Positions 1-6,987 of a stretch of 8,954 bases of DNA are shown in pieces. The position numbers and the translations under genes were made by a program. The stretch covers positions 1 through 8,954 of the forward strand of contig JADZBJ010000481.1 in assembly GCA_020852155.1 (NCBI GenBank), read 5' to 3'. Numbering within the stretch: the stretch's first letter is position 1; the number at the start of each line of letters is the position of its first letter. Source of the DNA: Saprospiraceae bacterium (lineage in GTDB: Bacteria > Bacteroidota > Bacteroidia > Chitinophagales > Saprospiraceae). Under the pieces are notes generated by a model. The model ran no database searches. It was not told the origin of the DNA and saw nothing but the letters and a program-made list of their open reading frames with translations.

Positions 1-28
1 ATTCATCATTCATCATTCATCATTCATC
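1..28. repeat. ATTCATC heptamer tandem repeat (4 copies, cut by window edge)
   Basis: Four perfect copies of ATTCATC run from base 1 to 28 and may continue outside the window. In the sense direction of the acetyltransferase gene the unit reads GATGAAT. The array covers the last codons and the stop codon (13-15) of that gene, so the C-terminal residues MNDE are encoded by the repeat and copy-number change would alter the tail. The tract contains no C on the sense strand, like the other downstream tracts in this window. Confidence 0.9.
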
Positions 29-543
29 TTCCCCCTTCTAATTTCGTATTCAACATTGGGTCGAAGTGGCTCACCGAAATAGGGAATGGTTACTTCACGG
101 ACGACTTTTGCGCCCAATTTTTCCATTGCTTTTCTGGAGCGCATATTCTGAATACCGACGTGAAACAGCACTCGGTTGAAATACTGAAAGGCATAATCCA
201 GCAGTAAAGTTTTGGCGGCGCGATTGTGTGGGCCACCCCAATATGCCCTGGTCAGAAAAGTATAACCAATGAAAACCGCATCGCCCTTTTCATCCCAGTC
301 ATAGTAACGCGTACAACCGATGACTGCACCTGATGGCGCATCCAGCATTAAGAAAGCCCCACCGGATTCGATTGCGCCCTTGAAATAATTTTCAAAAACA
401 TCTCTTTTCCATCGGTCAGGGTTGGGATGCTGCTCCCAGATTAACGGATCAGAAGCGGCAGCATAAAGTTGTTCAAAATCGTCCGCCTGCAATGGTTGCA
501 AGCGGACGATTTCATTTTCTAAAACAGGTTGGGGAGGAAACAC
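13..543 (-). CDS. GNAT-family N-acetyltransferase (RimJ/RimL-like)
   Basis: A 176-aa cytoplasmic protein of the GNAT superfamily, Acetyltransf_3 (RimJ/RimL-like) branch; such enzymes transfer acetyl from acetyl-CoA to an amine on a protein or small molecule. The N-terminus (residues 8-30, LENEIVRLQPLQADDFEQLY) is the typical first strand and helix. Residues 75-80 (IGCTRY) and the YWGG segment near residue 102 fit the central strands and CoA-binding turn, and HVGIQNMRSRKAMEKLG (about 128-144) is the usual 'N..S...ME.LG' end of the fold. The start is GTG: upstream in frame come AAA, AAA and ACT, then a TAA stop a few codons further on, and the next in-frame ATG (residue 66) would remove the first third of the domain. 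The substrate cannot be told. The stop TGA is followed at once by a second in-frame TGA. No TAnnTTTG promoter is visible in the 134-bp spacer upstream. Confidence 0.88.
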   Translation of the reverse strand: MFPPQPVLENEIVRLQPLQADDFEQLYAAASDPLIWEQHPNPDRWKRDVFENYFKGAIESGGAFLMLDAPSGAVIGCTRYYDWDEKGDAVFIGYTFLTRAYWGGPHNRAAKTLLLDYAFQYFNRVLFHVGIQNMRSRKAMEKLGAKVVREVTIPYFGEPLRPNVEYEIRRGKMNDE

Positions 544-549
544 TTTTTT

Positions 550-580
550 AGTGGTAAGTGGTGAGTGTTAGTGGTAAGTG
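550..580. repeat. AGTGGTAAGTG direct repeat
   Basis: AGTGGTAAGTG occurs at 550-560 and again at 570-580, with a related GTGGTGAGTG copy overlapping in between. On the coding strand of the acetyltransferase this reads as a CACTTACCACT-type leader without G, ending just before AAAAAA and the GTG start. It is low-complexity sequence; I see no promoter or operator in it. Confidence 0.75.
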
Positions 581-603
581 TTGACTAATTGTGTATTTGG
601 TTA

Positions 604-657
604 TTTGGTTATTTGTGTATTTGGTTAACTGGTTAACCAATTAAACAAATAACCAAA
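604..657. repeat. Imperfect palindrome between same-strand genes; possible terminator hairpin
   Basis: Arms 604-629 and 632-657 pair at 24 of 26 positions around a TG loop. The innermost 9 bp (TTGGTTAAC / GTTAACCAA) are perfect and the two mismatches are at 617/644 and 620/641. Flanking ATTTGGTT words (594-610) and CAAATAACC words (646-673) continue the symmetry with gaps. The element follows the T9SS cargo gene and precedes the acetyltransferase, both on the minus strand, so it could end transcription of the former. The stem is AT-rich and no clear U-tract follows it, so terminator function is an inference. Confidence 0.7.
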
Positions 658-677
658 CCAAACAAATAACCAATTCA

Positions 678-3600
678 TCAATCTTGCTTGATGAATTTCC
701 GAACGATCGTTTGCTCGCCGGTCATGATACGCAGTTGATATTGTCCTGCGGGCAAATCAGCGATATCAATGGGCACATTAGTCTCTGTGACGTTGTGGAC
801 GTTCCAGGTATGTAACCCTCGGCCAGCAGCATCGGTCAGGGTGAGAATCAGGTCGCGCGCCTCAGGCAGGGATAAACCCAACGAGGCTTTGTCGTGCGCC
901 GGGTTAGGGAAAATTTCAGCAAAAATATCGGAGGCTGTTGACTGAGTACCGATGGTTTCTGTCAGAATAATATTAAAAGACACAGAACAGCCATTGGCAT
1001 CTGTTACAACCAATTGATAGGCACCTGCGGGTGCATTGAGCAAATCCTCTACCGAGGAAAATACCTGACCATCGCGCGTCCAGTTGAAGGTGTACTGACC
1101 AGAGCCTCCGGAAATATCCATGGTTACACTGCCGTTATTTTGGCCTTGTGTCGGATGAATAATATCCGTGGGAACCACCACAATTTCAGTCGGATTATCG
1201 AGTGTCATGGCAGCGTCAGTGCCGCAACCAACAGCGTCAGTCACCACAACACTATAAGCCACGCCACCTTGCAAGTTGGTAGCGATAGCCGTTGTTTGTC
1301 CGTCAGACCACAAATAGGTGTACGGGCCTGCCCCACCGGAAACGATGACTTCCAGACTTCCGGTAGCTGCATTATGACAATCAGGCTGGACAGCAGCCAA
1401 TGTCGCAGAAAGCGCACAACCACCTGAAAAACAATCATCTACAATATCCACCGTGGAGCGAACGCAGCCCATCGCATCGGTCACAACGACGATATAAACC
1501 TGCCCTTCCGGCAACACATCGCCCGAAGCGCTTCCTTCAAAAACATAGGGCGGAACACCATCGGTCACCACCACCTGCAACTGAGCCTGGTCATTGCCGA
1601 TGCATTGTTCAATGACTGACATTTGCAGCGGCTCGAAGGCGGCAGGCAGCGCGCCATCTTCAATTTTAATGCAAAAATCGCCGCTATTATCACCGCTCAG
1701 CCCAATTTGAGCGGCTACCTGAATGAAATAAGTCACACCCGGATTCAGTCCGCCCAGATGCAAATACCCTTCACATCGAGTCGGGTTGTCTGCACACAAC
1801 AGCTCTTCCAGGTTACCGCAAGCGCCTTTCCAGACCGCTACGACATGCTGGAATTCAGCCCCTGAATGAATGCGCACACTACCTGAAGTCGGCGCCTGGA
1901 ATTTATACCATACATCGCGGTCAACGTTGACCACACAAGACGGCTTAATGCCTGAAAAACCGGCAAATTCATTATTCCCGGCCGTACATGCTGCATTTAT
2001 GGACAACGTAGTGGCTGCCACACATTCATCATTTGCAGGCGATATCAGTGATTTTTGGATAATTTGCGGGCATAATTCGCCTTCCACCGAGGCAAAATTG
2101 CCGGCAATCTGAACTTTATACACTTGTCCGGGATTCAGTCCGGTAACCTGCAACGACTTGCCCTGGTGTTCACCGGTTATTTCCTGCAAATTGTTGCACG
2201 CACCGCTATACACCGTGATGATGTCGGAGAAATTGGCATTGCTACTGATTTCCAGTATTTCACCGGGCGGCAATGCCGGTGCGGTGAACTGATACCAGAC
2301 ATCAGCGCGGGCGCGCTCATTGAGTGAGGGCAAAGGCGTCGGATTTTCAGCATTTCGGTTGTTGCCGCTGATACAAGGGCCATTTACCGTCAGGTTGGTT
2401 GCATTATTGCATTGGTCATTGGCTGGTTTGGTTGGGTAACCACTGGCCTGTTGCACATGGATACACATAGCGCCTCGCGCCTTTCCAAAAACGCCTTCAA
2501 GATTACTGACCCGAATGAGATAAGTACTGCCTGAAACGACATTAAACCATGTTTTTTCACCGCCAAAACCGTGCTCGTCGCGGTTGTTGCAGGCCACAGG
2601 CTGCAAATCGGCGCAGGAGCCGCTACATACCTCCACCAGATCATTGAATTCACTTCGGACATCCACCATGCCGACGCCCGTAAACAACGGCTGCCAGGAA
2701 AACCAGAGTCCGGTACTGCTTTTCGCGCCACCGCTACAAGCCGGCAATGGCCCGTCGAACAAAGCCGTAAGGTTGTCGGTTGCAGTACAGGGCGCTCCGG
2801 TGAGCAGTTGCGGCGCATTGGCGCATATATCGTTGGCGGCGCCGAAGCCCGTCACTTTTACGTTGTCAATACCGGCCCACCAGGCCCATTGCTGACCGTC
2901 GTCGTATTGGAAAATGACGCGCATTTGCGGTGCGCGAAAAGGCGACAAATCAAGTGTTACCGGAACATAATTTTCAAAAAACGGCCCGCCTACATCGCCC
3001 TCGGATTCACGAACCAGGTGTTCAGAGCCGTCACCATGCTGGACGATTACTGCGATTTTTTCACTGTAATAGCGCAAAATCAGATCGAAATTGAGTTCGA
3101 ATCGTCCAAAAGCCGTACCATCAAACCACGGAGAAACCAGCCTGACCGTGCTGAAAGGAGTGTCCTGACCAATAAAATCATCATCGAAGAACACGAAGCA
3201 TGTGCCATTCATGGAGTTTTCGCCTGCCAGTGCTTTGCCTTCCGTAATGACGCCAAATTTCCAGTCGTCCACACCGGCAACAATATCGGTTGACCAGTCG
3301 GCCGGTTTTTCACAACTATTAAAGGCTTCGCGAATGACATTTACGCCATTTCCGATACCGGTTACCTGAACATTATCGAAGGCTGCCCACCAGCCAAAAC
3401 CGCCGGCATCGTCGTAGCGCAGAATAATCTGAACATGATCGGAATTAGACAGCACGGAAATGTCTGCCACAAAAACCTTGTGTTCATGGAGGCTGTCGCC
3501 TGTGGTGCTGGAAGCCCCTTCAAAGTGCGATAAAACATGCTCCGTCACGCCATCGGTAATCAGCACTTCCATAAACTCATCCGATTCGTTCCAGTCGCGA

Positions 3601-3926
3601 TAGTGTATATCCATTTCAAGCCTGACTGTCGAATGCTGAGACGCATCAAAAGCCGGTGAAATGGCATTCCAGACAAAGGCAGGCGTTTGGTCGCCCGTGG
3701 CGTCGTCGTCAACAATCAGGCAACAGGTGCCATCAATAGATTCGCCGAAGCCATCGCTGTTTTGCAAGGTACCGACGTACCATTCAGCATTTTGATTGCC
3801 TGAAATATTCACCGTCCAGCCACCATCCAGGAAGCATTCATTAAAATCAGTGTAAAGTAGTTGCGTTTGACCGCCCAACCAGACGGGAATACTCAAAAGC
3901 GAGACAAGAAAGAGTAACTGGCGCAT
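678..3926 (-). CDS. Secreted multidomain surface protein with SprB repeats and T9SS type A sorting domain
   Basis: A 1082-aa protein, probably exported by Sec and then secreted or anchored to the cell surface by the type IX system. From the chosen start: signal peptide at 1-20 (MRQLLFLVSLLSIPVWLGGQ); two related jelly-roll domains of choice-of-anchor J or MAM type at about 23-190 and 198-360, each ending in a WWA-x-x-DNV-x-VTG motif; three PPC-like domains at about 363-490, 501-625 and 630-757, each opening with AND-x-C and rich in paired Cys; a degenerate SprB-like unit at 770-825; two clear SprB repeats at about 847-905 and 917-985, ending VVTDAVGC and VVTDANGC; and a sorting domain at about 1002-1082 with FPNPAHD and a final basic RKFIKQD. 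No catalytic domain is seen, so adhesin or matrix protein is the likeliest role. The reading frame opens 15 codons earlier (3971), but this Met gives a clean signal peptide and a possible -7 element lies between the two starts. Confidence 0.9.
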   Translation of the reverse strand: MRQLLFLVSLLSIPVWLGGQTQLLYTDFNECFLDGGWTVNISGNQNAEWYVGTLQNSDGFGESIDGTCCLIVDDDATGDQTPAFVWNAISPAFDASQHSTVRLEMDIHYRDWNESDEFMEVLITDGVTEHVLSHFEGASSTTGDSLHEHKVFVADISVLSNSDHVQIILRYDDAGGFGWWAAFDNVQVTGIGNGVNVIREAFNSCEKPADWSTDIVAGVDDWKFGVITEGKALAGENSMNGTCFVFFDDDFIGQDTPFSTVRLVSPWFDGTAFGRFELNFDLILRYYSEKIAVIVQHGDGSEHLVRESEGDVGGPFFENYVPVTLDLSPFRAPQMRVIFQYDDGQQWAWWAGIDNVKVTGFGAANDICANAPQLLTGAPCTATDNLTALFDGPLPACSGGAKSSTGLWFSWQPLFTGVGMVDVRSEFNDLVEVCSGSCADLQPVACNNRDEHGFGGEKTWFNVVSGSTYLIRVSNLEGVFGKARGAMCIHVQQASGYPTKPANDQCNNATNLTVNGPCISGNNRNAENPTPLPSLNERARADVWYQFTAPALPPGEILEISSNANFSDIITVYSGACNNLQEITGEHQGKSLQVTGLNPGQVYKVQIAGNFASVEGELCPQIIQKSLISPANDECVAATTLSINAACTAGNNEFAGFSGIKPSCVVNVDRDVWYKFQAPTSGSVRIHSGAEFQHVVAVWKGACGNLEELLCADNPTRCEGYLHLGGLNPGVTYFIQVAAQIGLSGDNSGDFCIKIEDGALPAAFEPLQMSVIEQCIGNDQAQLQVVVTDGVPPYVFEGSASGDVLPEGQVYIVVVTDAMGCVRSTVDIVDDCFSGGCALSATLAAVQPDCHNAATGSLEVIVSGGAGPYTYLWSDGQTTAIATNLQGGVAYSVVVTDAVGCGTDAAMTLDNPTEIVVVPTDIIHPTQGQNNGSVTMDISGGSGQYTFNWTRDGQVFSSVEDLLNAPAGAYQLVVTDANGCSVSFNIILTETIGTQSTASDIFAEIFPNPAHDKASLGLSLPEARDLILTLTDAAGRGLHTWNVHNVTETNVPIDIADLPAGQYQLRIMTGEQTIVRKFIKQD

Positions 3927-3950
3927 AGTTTGTACCGGTAGATTTGGGCC

Positions 3951-3958
3951 GAAAGGTA
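3951..3958 (-). promoter_or_regulatory. Possible -7 element for the T9SS cargo gene
   Basis: On the minus strand the bases read TACCTTTC, one mismatch from the Bacteroidota -7 consensus TAnnTTTG, about 25 bp before the ATG at 3926. No good TTTG -33 element lies at the expected distance. If real, it would start transcription inside the upstream part of the open frame and would exclude a start at 3971. Confidence 0.35.
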
Positions 3959-3974
3959 GATACAGTCTCACTGG

Positions 3975-4005
3975 TTTCCTATGGCATTCACCATGTTTAA
4001 TTTTG
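3975..4005 (+). promoter_or_regulatory. Candidate promoter for the DUF6624 gene
   Basis: TAATTTTG at 3998-4005 matches the Bacteroidota -7 consensus TAnnTTTG exactly, and TTTC at 3975-3978 lies 19 bp upstream as a one-mismatch -33 element. This would leave an AT-rich leader of roughly 80 bases before the ATG at 4095. A nearer one-mismatch alternative is TAATCTTG at 4065-4072, but it has no -33 partner. Confidence 0.4.
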
Positions 4006-4094
4006 AAAAAGATATTTTTAAAATCAAATTTGTTTTTTTAACACAGGGGATAGCAAATGTTCACTAATCTTGCCTTCTGAAAAACATACATGAG

Positions 4095-5045
4095 ATGACT
4101 GCACGCTTTCAGATTTTTTGGGGTGTAATTTGTTGGTTGATTGCTCCATCATTATCGGCGCAAAAGACTTCTGATTATGTTAAAAACGTCAATAATGCAG
4201 ACGTTTTTCTGGCTCAAAAAAGGCATCTGGATGCGGCGAAGGCCTACACAGCAGCATTTAAGTCGTTGGGATGGCAAGGGCAAATGGAAGACCGCTACAA
4301 TGCAGCACGGGCATACGCGATGGTGGGTATCAAGGACAGCGCTTTTTACAACCTGTACCGGATTACGGAAAAGCGCAATTTCGATGACCTGAACCGGCTG
4401 GAACGCGAGGAAGATTTCAAAAGCCTGTATGCCGATGAGCGTTGGGGCGTTTTGATCAAAAAAGTAAAAGCCAACAGACCGGCGATGCCTGCATTGCGCG
4501 ATACCCTGCTTGCCATTAAATTGAAAGATCAGGAACATCGCAGTTTGCTGGATTCTATCAATGCCTGCTGTGGGCGACAATCGAAGGAAGCGCGCGAATG
4601 CTGGACAAAAATCAGGCAGTCAGATCGTGAAAACCTCCCGAAAATCACGCAAATTCTGGATCGCCACGGATGGTTAGGCCCTGAGGATGTCGGCGAAGAG
4701 GGCAGTATGACTTTTTTTCTGGTGTTGCAACACAGTGAATTGCCAATTCAGGAAAAATACTTGCCCTTGTTGCGTCAGGCCGTTGAAAATGGCCAGGCCC
4801 GCGGATCCGAACTGGCCCTGATGGAAGACAGAATACTGCTTCAACAAGGTAAAAAACAACTGTACGGGACGCAAATCCGCATTCAGAATGAGGGGCAAGG
4901 TAAAGCATCCATCTACCCCATCGAAAACCCCAGACAAGTGGATGAACGACGACGCTCGTTGGGCCTCGAACCAATGGCCGAATATGTCAGCATCTGGAAA
5001 TTGACCTGGAATGAGCAGGATATTGAGGAAATGGAGAAGAAATAG
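4095..5045 (+). CDS. Exported DUF6624 family protein with TPR-like N-terminal half
   Basis: A 316-aa protein of unknown function. Residues 1-22 form a Sec signal peptide with a hydrophobic core (FWGVICWLIAPSL) and an SLSA/Q cleavage site. Residues about 25-120 look helical and TPR-like (ADVFLAQKRHLDAAKAYTAAF, then a YNAARAYAMVG repeat), as in proteins that hold partners. Residues about 137-300 match DUF6624 as I remember it: a DQEHR segment at 145-149, HGWLGPEDVGEEG at 191-203, VLQHS near 210-214, the LxLMEDRILLQQGKKQLYGTQ block at about 240-260, and PIENPRQVDERRRSLGLEPMAEY at about 275-297. The biochemical role of DUF6624 is not known to me. It is divergent from the T9SS cargo gene across a 168-bp spacer. 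A three-codon frame ATGAGATGA (4090-4098) overlaps its start. It stops with TAG and a C-free repeat tract follows. Confidence 0.85.
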   Translation: MTARFQIFWGVICWLIAPSLSAQKTSDYVKNVNNADVFLAQKRHLDAAKAYTAAFKSLGWQGQMEDRYNAARAYAMVGIKDSAFYNLYRITEKRNFDDLNRLEREEDFKSLYADERWGVLIKKVKANRPAMPALRDTLLAIKLKDQEHRSLLDSINACCGRQSKEARECWTKIRQSDRENLPKITQILDRHGWLGPEDVGEEGSMTFFLVLQHSELPIQEKYLPLLRQAVENGQARGSELALMEDRILLQQGKKQLYGTQIRIQNEGQGKASIYPIENPRQVDERRRSLGLEPMAEYVSIWKLTWNEQDIEEMEKK

Positions 5046-5168
5046 AAAAGTTGAAGTGGTTGAAAGTTGAAAAGTTGTTGAAGGTTGAAGTGGTTGAAAA
5101 GTTGAAGTTGTTGAAGTGGTTGAAGGTTGAAGTTGTTGAAAGTTGAAGTGGTTGAAAGTTGAATGTTG
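5046..5168. repeat. GTTGAA / GTGGTTGAA imperfect tandem array
   Basis: About 120 bp made of GTTGAA, GTTGTTGAA and GTGGTTGAA words directly after the DUF6624 stop codon. The strand shown contains no C from 5017 to 5168. A 31-bp piece (5059-5089) matches the reverse complement of 5330-5360 at 29 of 31 positions, so this array is the left arm of a large inverted structure. Repeat lengths are irregular and there are no unique spacers. Confidence 0.9.
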
Positions 5169-5291
5169 CCTGCTAAAAAAGGGTGTCATCATGAACGCAG
5201 TGAAGGATCTGGCCAAGCAGATGTGTACACCTCCCTTCGTGGGTAGCAGATCCTTCACTGCGTTCAGGATGACAATTTTTTTAGCAGGCAA
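5166..5291. mobile_element. 126-bp nested palindromic repeat element (MITE- or REP-like)
   Basis: The ends are a perfect 15-bp inverted repeat, TTGCCTGCTAAAAAA at 5166-5180 and its complement at 5277-5291. Inside lies a second inverted repeat of 27 bp, 5185-5211 against 5247-5273, with one mismatch. The 35-base loop holds the palindrome GTGTACAC (5223-5230) and a CCC/GGG mini-stem. The trinucleotide ATG flanks both ends (5163-5165, 5292-5294), which could be a short target duplication or chance. The 27-bp arm gives the spurious peptide ILNAVKDL, which I remember as a common artefact of an interspersed repeat in this and other phyla. There is no transposase here, so it would have to be moved in trans. 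The inner stem followed by seven T (5276-5282) could also stop transcription. Confidence 0.75.
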
Positions 5292-5300
5292 ATGACCACC

Positions 5301-5362
5301 TTCAACAACTTTTCAACCTTCAACAACATTTCAACTTTCAACAACTTTTCAACCTTCAACAA
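5301..5362. repeat. TTCAAC array, inverted partner of the GTTGAA array
   Basis: TTCAAC, CTTCAAC and TTCAACAAC words fill this stretch, reverse-complementary in kind to the array at 5046-5168. The strand shown contains no G from 5295 to 5377. Together with the left array it encloses the 126-bp palindromic element. Confidence 0.88.
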
Positions 5363-5445
5363 ATAACCAAATCTCCAGATAACCAAATCCCCCCCCCCAG
5401 ATAACCAAACAACCGCTATATCATCACATTATCACATCATAGATT
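5363..5445 (+). other. Repeat-rich leader of the DUF1800 gene with a C10 tract
   Basis: The leader holds ATAACCAAA words, a run of ten C at 5389-5398 and two copies of CCAGATAACCAAA (5375-5387 and 5397-5409) flanking the run. It ends with ATCATCACATTATCACATCAT just before an in-frame TAG (5440-5442) and the ATG. I see no TAnnTTTG promoter and no Shine-Dalgarno site. Confidence 0.7.
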
Positions 5446-6939
5446 ATGCCGGAAAGTGCCGTTTTGACGCCAGACATTGTCGCCGCTACGCCGCCGCCAG
5501 TCGCCTCACTGCAACCGTATGTACCCACGGCCGACAAGCCCTGGAACGCCCGACGCGTAGCGCATCTGTACCGTCGCCTGGGCTTTGGCGCGACGCACCA
5601 ACAGATTCAGCAGGGGCTGAGTATGTCGCCTGGCGATTTGGTAGATCAATTACTGGATACCGCCGCCAACCTTGGCACGCCGGATCCGCCATTTTGGGCT
5701 GCCTATACTTCAGATGACTACGCCGCCGACCCGGATCAGGTATTCGTCCACCGCGATCAGTTGCGCAAGCGATGGCTGTCTGAAATGCTGGATGAAAGCA
5801 TTCGGGCAAAAATGGCGTTGTTCTGGCACAACCACTTCTCTACAGAGCTGGATGTGTACAATTGCAACAACTATTTGTGGGATTATTTTTCCCTGATTCA
5901 CGAATATTCTTTCGGCAATTTCCGAACTTTTGCCCGTGAAATGGGCAAAAATTCAGCCATGCTCATTTACCTGAACGGCAACCTGAACATTGCTTCCGAG
6001 CCGAATGAAAACTACGCCCGCGAGCTCATGGAACTGTTTACGATGGGCGAAGGCAATGGATACACACAGGTGGACATCGTGAACATGGCACGCGCCCTCA
6101 CCGGCTATCAGGCCAATATGTACGCTTGCCTGCCGCCTTATTACGACCCGGCGCTGCACGACAACAACAATAAAACCATTTTCGGGCAAACGCAGAACTT
6201 CACGTTCACGAATGCCCACAACCTGATTTTCACAGCCCGTCAGGAGCAGGTTTCAAGGTATATTACCGGAAAACTGTACAAACATTACGTTTACCAGAAA
6301 ATAGACAGTACCATCATTGAGGGGCTGGCCGAAACCTTCCGAAACAGCACATGGGAACTCCTGCCTGTTTTGAAACAACTGTTCAAAAGCGAGCATTTCT
6401 TTGACGACAGCGTTATGAGCGCGCACATTCGCGACCCGCTGGAATCCATGCTGGGTATCCTGAAATCAGGCGGCGTGCAATCTGCTCAAATGACCAACGA
6501 CGATTGGTGGAATGCCATCGCTTACTGGTCATACCAACTCGGTCAGGAAATGTTTAATCCGCCGAATGTTGCGGGCTGGAAAGGTTATCGAAACTGGATC
6601 AACGAAAGTACGCTGACAACTCGCTGGACTTACAGCAGTTACGTGGCCTATTTCATGACTCAGGTGGACGAAATGCGCGATCAACTTCGAGTACTGGCCA
6701 TTAACCTGACCAACGAAAGCAATGACCCGTTAGTGATTACGGCCGCGCTGGTTGAACACTTTGTCGGCCAACAACTTGATCCGATCAACCTGCAAGCATG
6801 TCTGGCTTATTTCAAGTACGGAATTCCGGAAAATTACTTCCAGGATGGCACCTGGAACTTGTACTGGGATGAAGCGCCCGACCAGATCGTCAATATGCTT
6901 TATTACCTGGTGCGTTTGCCCGAATTCCAATTGGTGTGA
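5446..6939 (+). CDS. DUF1800 family protein
   Basis: A 497-aa protein of the DUF1800 family, whose biochemical role is unknown; members are usually encoded next to a DUF1501 protein, as here. Visible family motifs in order: RRLGFGA at 43-49, FWHNHFS at 126-132, the highly conserved block around PNENYARELMELFTMGEGNGYT (186-207) leading into MARALTGYQ, YDPALHD with KTIFGQ near 233-248, and FNPPNVAGWKGYRNWINE at 370-387. Length is normal and the domain looks complete. The N-terminus (MPESAVLTPDIVAATPPPV) has no hydrophobic signal segment and cannot be extended, because an in-frame TAG lies two codons upstream. The protein is therefore either cytoplasmic or exported by another route, possibly together with its Tat-dependent partner. 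The next gene begins 48 bp downstream on the same strand, so one transcript is likely. Confidence 0.92.
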   Translation: MPESAVLTPDIVAATPPPVASLQPYVPTADKPWNARRVAHLYRRLGFGATHQQIQQGLSMSPGDLVDQLLDTAANLGTPDPPFWAAYTSDDYAADPDQVFVHRDQLRKRWLSEMLDESIRAKMALFWHNHFSTELDVYNCNNYLWDYFSLIHEYSFGNFRTFAREMGKNSAMLIYLNGNLNIASEPNENYARELMELFTMGEGNGYTQVDIVNMARALTGYQANMYACLPPYYDPALHDNNNKTIFGQTQNFTFTNAHNLIFTARQEQVSRYITGKLYKHYVYQKIDSTIIEGLAETFRNSTWELLPVLKQLFKSEHFFDDSVMSAHIRDPLESMLGILKSGGVQSAQMTNDDWWNAIAYWSYQLGQEMFNPPNVAGWKGYRNWINESTLTTRWTYSSYVAYFMTQVDEMRDQLRVLAINLTNESNDPLVITAALVEHFVGQQLDPINLQACLAYFKYGIPENYFQDGTWNLYWDEAPDQIVNMLYYLVRLPEFQLV

Positions 6940-6987
6940 CATCCAACGATCACATCATCCAATTATCACATCATCACATCAGCCATT
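6940..6987 (+). repeat. ATCACATC-word spacer and leader of the DUF1501 gene
   Basis: The 48-bp gap contains several ATCACATC and ATCATC words and only two G. The 13-mer ATTATCACATCAT at 6962-6974 is also present at 5428-5440 in front of the DUF1800 gene, and both starts read ATTATG. No terminator lies in the gap, which supports co-transcription. Confidence 0.75.

Noticed and set aside
2571..3293. 240-aa plus-strand open frame inside the T9SS gene
   Set aside because: It is antisense to a region with clear domain structure on the minus strand, has no recognisable family features, and has no promoter or other support.
3927..3971. Upstream start for the T9SS cargo protein (15 extra residues, MRLYLPFGPNLPVQT)
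   Set aside because: The inner Met gives a standard signal peptide, and a TACCTTTC element lies within the extension.
4674..5291. 205-aa minus-strand open frame beginning MPAKKIVILNAVKDL
   Set aside because: It is made of the palindromic element, the repeat array (STFN/QPST-type peptide) and the antisense of the DUF6624 gene; the family match lies on the plus strand.
5166..5291. Complete insertion sequence
   Set aside because: Only 126 bp lie between the terminal repeats, with no transposase frame; at most a non-autonomous element.
5046..5362. CRISPR array made of GTTGAA/TTCAAC repeats
   Set aside because: Units are 6-9 bp with no unique spacers of constant size, the two halves are inverted, and no cas genes are present.
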